Assembly (NCBI GenBank): GCA_903858165.1
Contig: CAIOHZ010000071.1
Coordinates: 1-53,476 of the forward strand
Reading direction: 5' to 3'
Source: an uncultured Pseudomonadota bacterium
GTDB taxonomy: Bacteria; Pseudomonadota; Gammaproteobacteria; Steroidobacterales; Steroidobacteraceae
DNA: 53,476 nucleotides
The notes under the pieces are model-generated. The model saw only the letters and a list, made by a program, of their open reading frames with translations. It searched no databases and had not been told where the DNA came from. Within the stretch, counting starts at the first letter, position 1. The number at the start of each line of letters is the position of its first letter. The translations under genes were made by a program, and so were the position numbers. Shown here piece after piece: positions 49,388 to 53,476 of the stretch.

Positions 49388-51016
49388 GTGTCATTGCAGC
49401 TTCGAGCCGTATTGTTGAAGCCGCTCTGGGTAGTGGCGCTGGGCGTGGTGGTCTCCGTGATGGTTTTTGGGGGGCTGACGGGCTGCGAGCAGCAGGCGCC
49501 GTCCGCGAACCCTGCGGTCCGCGAACTCCATCGTTCCTTGGGTGGTGAACCCGGAACGCTGGACCCGCAACTGGCGGGGGACACCTACGCTTATGAAGTG
49601 CTGCGGGATGCCTATGAAGGGCTCGTCACCGAGGATGCGGCCGGGCGCCCTATTCCCGGTCAGGCCGTGCGCTGGCAGGTCTCCGCGGATGGGCGCGAAT
49701 ATCGTTTCACGCTGCGCGCATCCTTGCGCTGGTCGGACGGACAGCCACTCGTGGCGGCCGATTTCGTGCGTGGGCTGAGGCGCGCCGTGGACCCGCGAGT
49801 ATCCTCGCCGAATAGCCCTTTACTCCGCGTCATAGCGGGGGCCAGCGCCGTCATGGCCGGGCGGTTGCCCGTGGAAGGACTTGGCGTCGAAGCCCCCGAC
49901 CCCACACATGTGGTCGTGCGCCTCGAGCATCCGGCTGAATTTCTGCCTGCCTTGTTGGCGCACCCCGTGGCCTCGCCGTACCGCCCCGGTCCGCCGGTAT
50001 TCAATGGCGCCTATCGACTGGAGGCATGGCTGCCAGGACGCCCCATTCAGGCGGCTGCGAACCGCTACTATCGCGCGGCCAGCACGGTCGATATCCAACG
50101 AGTCTCTTACGCAGGTATTGCCGACGAGAATGTCGAATTGCTCCGCTACCGAGCAGGTTCCATTGATGTCACCGGTGGGCTGCCAGTAGACGAGATTCCG
50201 TGGGCGCGGGCGCAATTGCCGGGGCAGGTGCAGTTGGCGCCCCAAGCCTCGGTATTCTTTCTTGGGTTCAATCTCCGCAGTGGACGAATGCAACAGGCGC
50301 CACTCGTGCGTCGCGCCCTTGCGATGGCTATCGACCGTGAGCGGCTTACGCGGCAGGTGCTGCGCGCGGGCCAAGTTCCGGCCTACGGGCTGGTGCCTTC
50401 TGGAATACCGGGGCACGCCGGGCGCATGATGCCGTGGACAAATCTCACGAAAGGGGAGCAGCTAAAACAAGCACGTGCGTGGTACGCGGCGGCTGGCTAT
50501 TCCGCCAAGCATCCGCTGCGCTTACGCCTGCTTTACAACCGCAACACCACCGTCCGTCGGGCAGTCTTGGCCATAGGACTCATGTGGCGCGAGACGCTTG
50601 GCGTGGAAGTGGAATGGGTGGACGAAGAGTTTGGTCGTTTTCTTGCCCTGCGTCAGTTACCTACCGGGTGGGATGTAGTGCGCCTTGGTTGGAATGCGGA
50701 TTACGCTGATGCGGCGAGTTTTCTCGAGGTATTCCAGAGTTCGAGCGCGGACAACACGGTGGGCTATGTGTCAGCCAAGTACGACGCACACCTGGCAATA
50801 GCGATGTCCACGACGGGAACTGAGCGGAACGGGGCGCTGCAGGCCGCGGAGGCAGAATTGCTCGCTGCGGATGCCATTGTGCCAGTGTATTTCCTGGCTA
50901 CCCGGCGATTGGTACGGCCCACGGTGAAGACCGGGCCGCCCAATTTGATGAACCATAACTACACCCGCTACTGGCGCTGGGCAGCGCCACTAGCAAGCAG
51001 CCCTCCAACCCCTTGA
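49388..51016 (+). CDS. Peptide ABC transporter substrate-binding lipoprotein (OppA/DppA family)
   Basis: A 542-residue extracytoplasmic solute-binding protein, family 5. It starts with GTG at 49388 preceded by GGGGGGCAGG. Residues 1-33 are a lipoprotein signal with LTGC (Cys33), so it is membrane-anchored. Family marks: RSLGGEPGTLDPQLAGDTYAYEVLRDAYEGL, YRFTLRASLRWSDGQPLVAADFV, FNGAYRLEAW, RRALAMAIDRERL and a late LGWNADYADAASFLEVF. OppA-type proteins bind oligopeptides, often murein peptides. No permease or ATPase genes adjoin, so it must share a transporter encoded elsewhere. Confidence 0.92.
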   Translation: MSLQLRAVLLKPLWVVALGVVVSVMVFGGLTGCEQQAPSANPAVRELHRSLGGEPGTLDPQLAGDTYAYEVLRDAYEGLVTEDAAGRPIPGQAVRWQVSADGREYRFTLRASLRWSDGQPLVAADFVRGLRRAVDPRVSSPNSPLLRVIAGASAVMAGRLPVEGLGVEAPDPTHVVVRLEHPAEFLPALLAHPVASPYRPGPPVFNGAYRLEAWLPGRPIQAAANRYYRAASTVDIQRVSYAGIADENVELLRYRAGSIDVTGGLPVDEIPWARAQLPGQVQLAPQASVFFLGFNLRSGRMQQAPLVRRALAMAIDRERLTRQVLRAGQVPAYGLVPSGIPGHAGRMMPWTNLTKGEQLKQARAWYAAAGYSAKHPLRLRLLYNRNTTVRRAVLAIGLMWRETLGVEVEWVDEEFGRFLALRQLPTGWDVVRLGWNADYADAASFLEVFQSSSADNTVGYVSAKYDAHLAIAMSTTGTERNGALQAAEAELLAADAIVPVYFLATRRLVRPTVKTGPPNLMNHNYTRYWRWAAPLASSPPTP

Positions 51017-51030
51017 CGGGGGCCGGAGGG
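51001..51030. terminator. Hairpin between convergent genes, containing a stop codon
   Basis: CCCTCC (51001-51006) with GGAGGG (51025-51030) and inner CCCC (51009-51012) with GGGG (51018-51021) form an interrupted stem. The TGA of the OppA-like gene is in the loop. There is no U-tract on either strand, so it is only a weak terminator or an mRNA 3' stabiliser. Confidence 0.35.
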
Positions 51031-51042
51031 GCTTGGCAATAG

Positions 51043-51918
51043 CTACTGTTGAACTGGGGCCGGGGCTGGCGACGGGGCGCCCTGCACGGCGGGAGGTGCC
51101 TTGAAGTGGCTCTCCACCTTGGTGTTCTTCTTCAGGTTGTCGACGTAGACGCCAACGCGCTTCTGCTCCACCGAAGGCGCAATCTGGTCCTTCACCTGCT
51201 CGAAGGCCGGCGGTGGCGGAGTGGGGCGTGCGCCCGTGCGCAGGATGATGTGCCAGCCAAACTGGCTCTGCACCGGCGTACGGGTGTATTCGCCATCCTT
51301 CAGTAGAGCGACGGCAGCCGAGAACGGCTTGACCATCTGCTCGGGCGGGAACCAGCCGAGGTCGCCACCCTTAGCGGCGGAGCCAGGATCTTTGCTGTTG
51401 TCGGTGGCGAGAGTGGCGAACTTGGCACCCGTTTCCAACTGGGCGATTAAGTCCTTTGCCTTGGCTTCGTCGTCCACCAAGATGTGGGAGGCTTCGTATT
51501 CCTCCTTCGGCATCTTGGACACGAGGCTGTCGTATTCCGCCTTCAGTTCAGCGTCCGTCGGCTTCGCGTCCTTGAAGTGGGCCTGCACGGCAGCGCGGGC
51601 CAGTACTTGCATGCGCGCCAGTTCGAGGGCGGCATGGGTCTCTGGGTCGTCAGCCAGACCCTGCTTTTCGCCTTCGCGGGCTACCACGGCCAACTTGATG
51701 AGGGAGTCCACCACTTGTTCCTGCTGCGCGCCCGGCAGTTCGGCGAATGCCTTGCCGCCCTGTGCCTTCACGAAGATATCGAGCGCTTCGGCGGACACCG
51801 GCTGACCATCGACGTGGGCGATGGGTGGCTTGGCCTGCGCCGCAGTACCGGTACCGGCATTGCAGGCCGAAAGCACCAGCGCACCGCTGGCGGTCATCAG
51901 GATCGCGAACTTCTTCAT
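51043..51918 (-). CDS. PpiC-type peptidyl-prolyl cis-trans isomerase, lipoprotein
   Basis: A 291-residue parvulin-type foldase of the SurA/PrsA kind. ATG 51918 with GAGG seven bases upstream is preferred to TTG four codons earlier. The signal MKKFAILMTASGALVLSAC ends in a lipobox, so it is membrane-anchored in the periplasm. A chaperone-like N-terminal helical part (VSAEALDIFVKAQGGKAFAE...) leads to the rotamase domain (about 140-235: EASHILVDDEAKAKDL, GSAAKGGDLGWFPP, VQSQFGWHIILRTG), then a Pro/Ala-rich tail. It probably helps fold envelope proteins. The bolA gene lies just upstream on the same strand. Confidence 0.93.
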   Translation of the reverse strand: MKKFAILMTASGALVLSACNAGTGTAAQAKPPIAHVDGQPVSAEALDIFVKAQGGKAFAELPGAQQEQVVDSLIKLAVVAREGEKQGLADDPETHAALELARMQVLARAAVQAHFKDAKPTDAELKAEYDSLVSKMPKEEYEASHILVDDEAKAKDLIAQLETGAKFATLATDNSKDPGSAAKGGDLGWFPPEQMVKPFSAAVALLKDGEYTRTPVQSQFGWHIILRTGARPTPPPPAFEQVKDQIAPSVEQKRVGVYVDNLKKNTKVESHFKAPPAVQGAPSPAPAPVQQ

Positions 51919-51994
51919 GATGGTCCTCAAAAGATGAAAACGATGAACGGGAATGCAGGGTTGCTACCTGAACCACAATCCGTGAGCTAGCAGT

Positions 51995-52309
51995 TTAACC
52001 TGTTGTGGATTCTGCGGGCGTCAGGGCGGTGATGGACAGGGCGTGAATGTCTTGGGGCATGAGCGGAGCACTGGCGGTATAGACCAGACGATGCCGAGCA
52101 AGCGTCCGCAGGCCGGCGAAACGATCTGACACCACACGGACACGAAAGTGCCCGGCACCCCCCGCAGTGGCATGCCCGGCATGGTGGTGGCTGTCGTCCA
52201 CCACGGCGGTGCTGCCCGCACCGAAGGCCGCCTCGAGCAGGGCCAGGATTGCGGCAGGCCGTACGGCAGGGGCCAAAGGAGAGACGGGAGGCGGTGTCTC
52301 GTGATTCAT
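51995..52309 (-). CDS. bolA: BolA family protein
   Basis: A 104-residue protein of the BolA/YrbA family, which works with monothiol glutaredoxins in iron-sulfur cluster handling and, in E. coli, in morphology and biofilm regulation. The core is AAFGAGSTAVVDDSHHHAGHA, then GHFRVRVVSDRFAGLRTLARHRLVY and DIHALSITALTPAE, including the conserved His cluster and the FxGxxxLxRHRLVY motif. ATG 52309 overlaps the yciB stop (ATGA), which indicates translational coupling; the frame further upstream to 52366 lies within yciB and is not used. Confidence 0.94.
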   Translation of the reverse strand: MNHETPPPVSPLAPAVRPAAILALLEAAFGAGSTAVVDDSHHHAGHATAGGAGHFRVRVVSDRFAGLRTLARHRLVYTASAPLMPQDIHALSITALTPAESTTG

Positions 52310-52863
52310 GGTTTCGAATCGGTGGTGGTTTCGGCTTCCACGGCCTCGGCGTGACGTGAAAGCCATAGCATCTGCAGGACGGCAAAGACCATCACGACGC
52401 CGACGGTAGCTATCTTCCAGGTTGCCCAGGCATCACGGCTGAACTGGAGCACGAAGACGGCGTTCACTCCTGCGAGCACCAGAAATAAGGCACTCCAGTG
52501 CGCTGTAGCCCATTGCCAGGTACGCCGGTCGGTACGGAGCACATGGCCCAAGGTCCGCTGCAACATGGGCTGTTCGCCGATGACATTGCTGGCGACGAAG
52601 GCGGCGGCGAGCAGCACGTAGAGCACGCTCGGCTTCCAGACGATGAAGCGATCGTCGTGGATGTAGAGCGTGAGGCCACCGAATACCAGCACCAGTGCGG
52701 CGGTGGTGAGCAGCATGCCGCTAACCTTGCGATGGCGGAAATACTGCCAAGCGACCTGGGCCACGGTCGCGACGATGAGCACGCTCGTGGCTGCGTAGAT
52801 TCCGAGCCACTTGAAGGTGGCAAAGAACAGGAGGACGGGAATGAGATCGTAGAGTGCCTGCAT
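52306..52863 (-). CDS. yciB: Inner-membrane septation-related protein YciB
   Basis: A 185-residue polytopic protein with about five membrane segments: DLIPVLLFFATFKWLGIYAAT, LLTTAALVLVFGGLTLYI, VLYVLLAAAFVASNV, WSALFLVLAGVNAVFVLQF and TVGVVMVFAVLQMLW. The motif DLIPVLLFFATFK..GIY and IGEQPMLQR..G are typical of YciB (also called septation protein A/IspZ), which interacts with elongasome and divisome components and influences envelope integrity. Forms a coupled pair with bolA and is divergent from yciO with 20 bases between starts. Confidence 0.94.
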   Translation of the reverse strand: MQALYDLIPVLLFFATFKWLGIYAATSVLIVATVAQVAWQYFRHRKVSGMLLTTAALVLVFGGLTLYIHDDRFIVWKPSVLYVLLAAAFVASNVIGEQPMLQRTLGHVLRTDRRTWQWATAHWSALFLVLAGVNAVFVLQFSRDAWATWKIATVGVVMVFAVLQMLWLSRHAEAVEAETTTDSKP

Positions 52864-52883
52864 CCGCTTATGATACCTACCTC

Positions 52884-53476
52884 ATGAGCCAGTTGTTCCA
52901 GCTACATCCGAAAGATCCCCAGCGACGACTGTTGCGTCAGGCGGCTGATTGCCTGCGCGCCGGCGGGTTGATTGTTTACCCCACGGACAGTTGCTACGCG
53001 CTGGGCTGCCAGATTGACGACAAGGACGCCATGGAGCGCTTGGCCCGCGTGCGCCAGACGGATAAGCACCATCATTTCACGCTGGTCTGCCGCGACCTTT
53101 CGGAGATTGCGAAGTACGCCAAGGTGGGCACTTGGCAGTACCGCCTGCTACGGGCCAACACCCCGGGCCCGTACACCTTCCTGCTACAGGCTACCAAGGA
53201 GGTTCCAAGGCGTCTGCAGCACGCCAAGCGCTCCACCATCGGTATCCGTATTCCGGACCATCGGGTGCCGCAGTTGCTGCTCGAGGAACTGGGCGAACCC
53301 CTGATGACCAGTACCCTCTTGCTACCTGGTGACGAGTTCCCCATGACGGACGCCGCTGAAATCCACGTCCGCCTCGGGAAAATGGTCGATATCGTGCTGG
53401 ATGGCGGCAATTGCGGTTTGGAACCCACCACGGTCGTTGACCTGTCTGGGGAGGCGCCGGTGGTCGTGCGGGAGGG
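52884..53476 (+). CDS. yciO: YciO-type Sua5/YrdC family protein, C-terminally cut by window end
   Basis: The first 197 codons of a protein of the threonylcarbamoyl-AMP synthase superfamily, YciO branch. It opens with MSQLFQLHPKDPQRRLLRQA and continues with GGLIVYPTDSCYALGCQI, KDAMERLARVRQ, HHFTLVCRDLSEIAKYA, NTPGPYTFLLQATKEVPRR and KRSTIGIRIPDH, which follows E. coli YciO block by block. YciO shares the dsRNA- and nucleotide-binding fold of TsaC; its cellular role is less settled than TsaC's. E. coli YciO has about 206 residues, so only about ten residues should be missing. Confidence 0.94.
   Translation, partial: MSQLFQLHPKDPQRRLLRQAADCLRAGGLIVYPTDSCYALGCQIDDKDAMERLARVRQTDKHHHFTLVCRDLSEIAKYAKVGTWQYRLLRANTPGPYTFLLQATKEVPRRLQHAKRSTIGIRIPDHRVPQLLLEELGEPLMTSTLLLPGDEFPMTDAAEIHVRLGKMVDIVLDGGNCGLEPTTVVDLSGEAPVVVRE

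Overview
The window is a GC-rich bacterial chromosome segment, almost fully coding. No gene-free stretch exceeds about 190 bases, and I see no tRNA, rRNA, CRISPR array, insertion sequence or phage gene. The gene orders rimP-nusA-infB-rbfA-truB-rpsO-pnp, smc-zipA-ligA, dksA-gluQ and ppiC-bolA-yciB-yciO, together with ZipA, QueF and YciO, point to a gammaproteobacterium. The PhaR regulator and the many SnoaL-like, SDR, VOC and hydrolase genes suggest the Xanthomonadales/Nevskiales/Steroidobacterales side of that class. This placement is inferred from gene content, not from a tree.

Layout. (1) Positions 1-5620, minus strand: the start of an RluA-type pseudouridine synthase, the tRNA hydroxylase trhO, an uncharacterised membrane protein, a SnoaL-like protein and a DUF5916 outer-membrane barrel. 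(2) 5795-10694, plus strand: a DmdA-like folate-dependent demethylase homologue, an exported metallo-beta-lactamase-fold hydrolase, a YchJ protein and a lipoprotein quinohemoprotein (PQQ plus haem c) dehydrogenase. (3) 10783-12668: three adjacent NTF2/SnoaL-like genes, two of them exported, around a divergent control region with a 9-bp inverted repeat. (4) 12698-20368: argG, an alpha/beta hydrolase, metY, a PlsC-like acyltransferase, a luciferase-like flavin oxidoreductase, an exported alpha/beta hydrolase and a TerC-family membrane protein. (5) 20459-23199: an amino-acid ABC transporter whose binding domain looks circularly permuted and fused to the permease, and whose ATPase carries a C-terminal GHKL-like domain. 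(6) 23320-29178: an orphan Tat-exported molybdenum hydroxylase subunit, a GAF-GGDEF-EAL protein, a VOC protein and an SDR.

(7) 29211-37977: the translation/RNA operon rimP-nusA-infB-rbfA-truB-rpsO-pnp, with a good sigma70 promoter, an attenuator-like leader, an internal rpsO promoter and a strong final terminator. (8) 38009-41154, minus strand: phaR, gluQ, dksA with a 275-residue lysine/alanine/proline-rich N-terminal extension and a two-cysteine zinc-finger remnant, and queF. (9) 41239-47756, plus strand: smc, zipA, ligA, divergent from queF with overlapping promoters. (10) 47728-53476: two tandem DUF6502 paralogues, an OppA-type lipoprotein, a PpiC-type lipoprotein isomerase, bolA, yciB and the 5' part of yciO.

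The most unusual items are the permuted transporter with its GHKL-tailed ATPase, the histone-H1-like DksA with CxxT/CxxA, the cluster of exported SnoaL-like proteins beside a periplasmic quinoprotein, the competing hairpins ahead of rimP, and the overlapping queF/smc promoters with a predicted leaderless queF message. I did not find a gene set that clearly forms an undescribed defence or mobile system.
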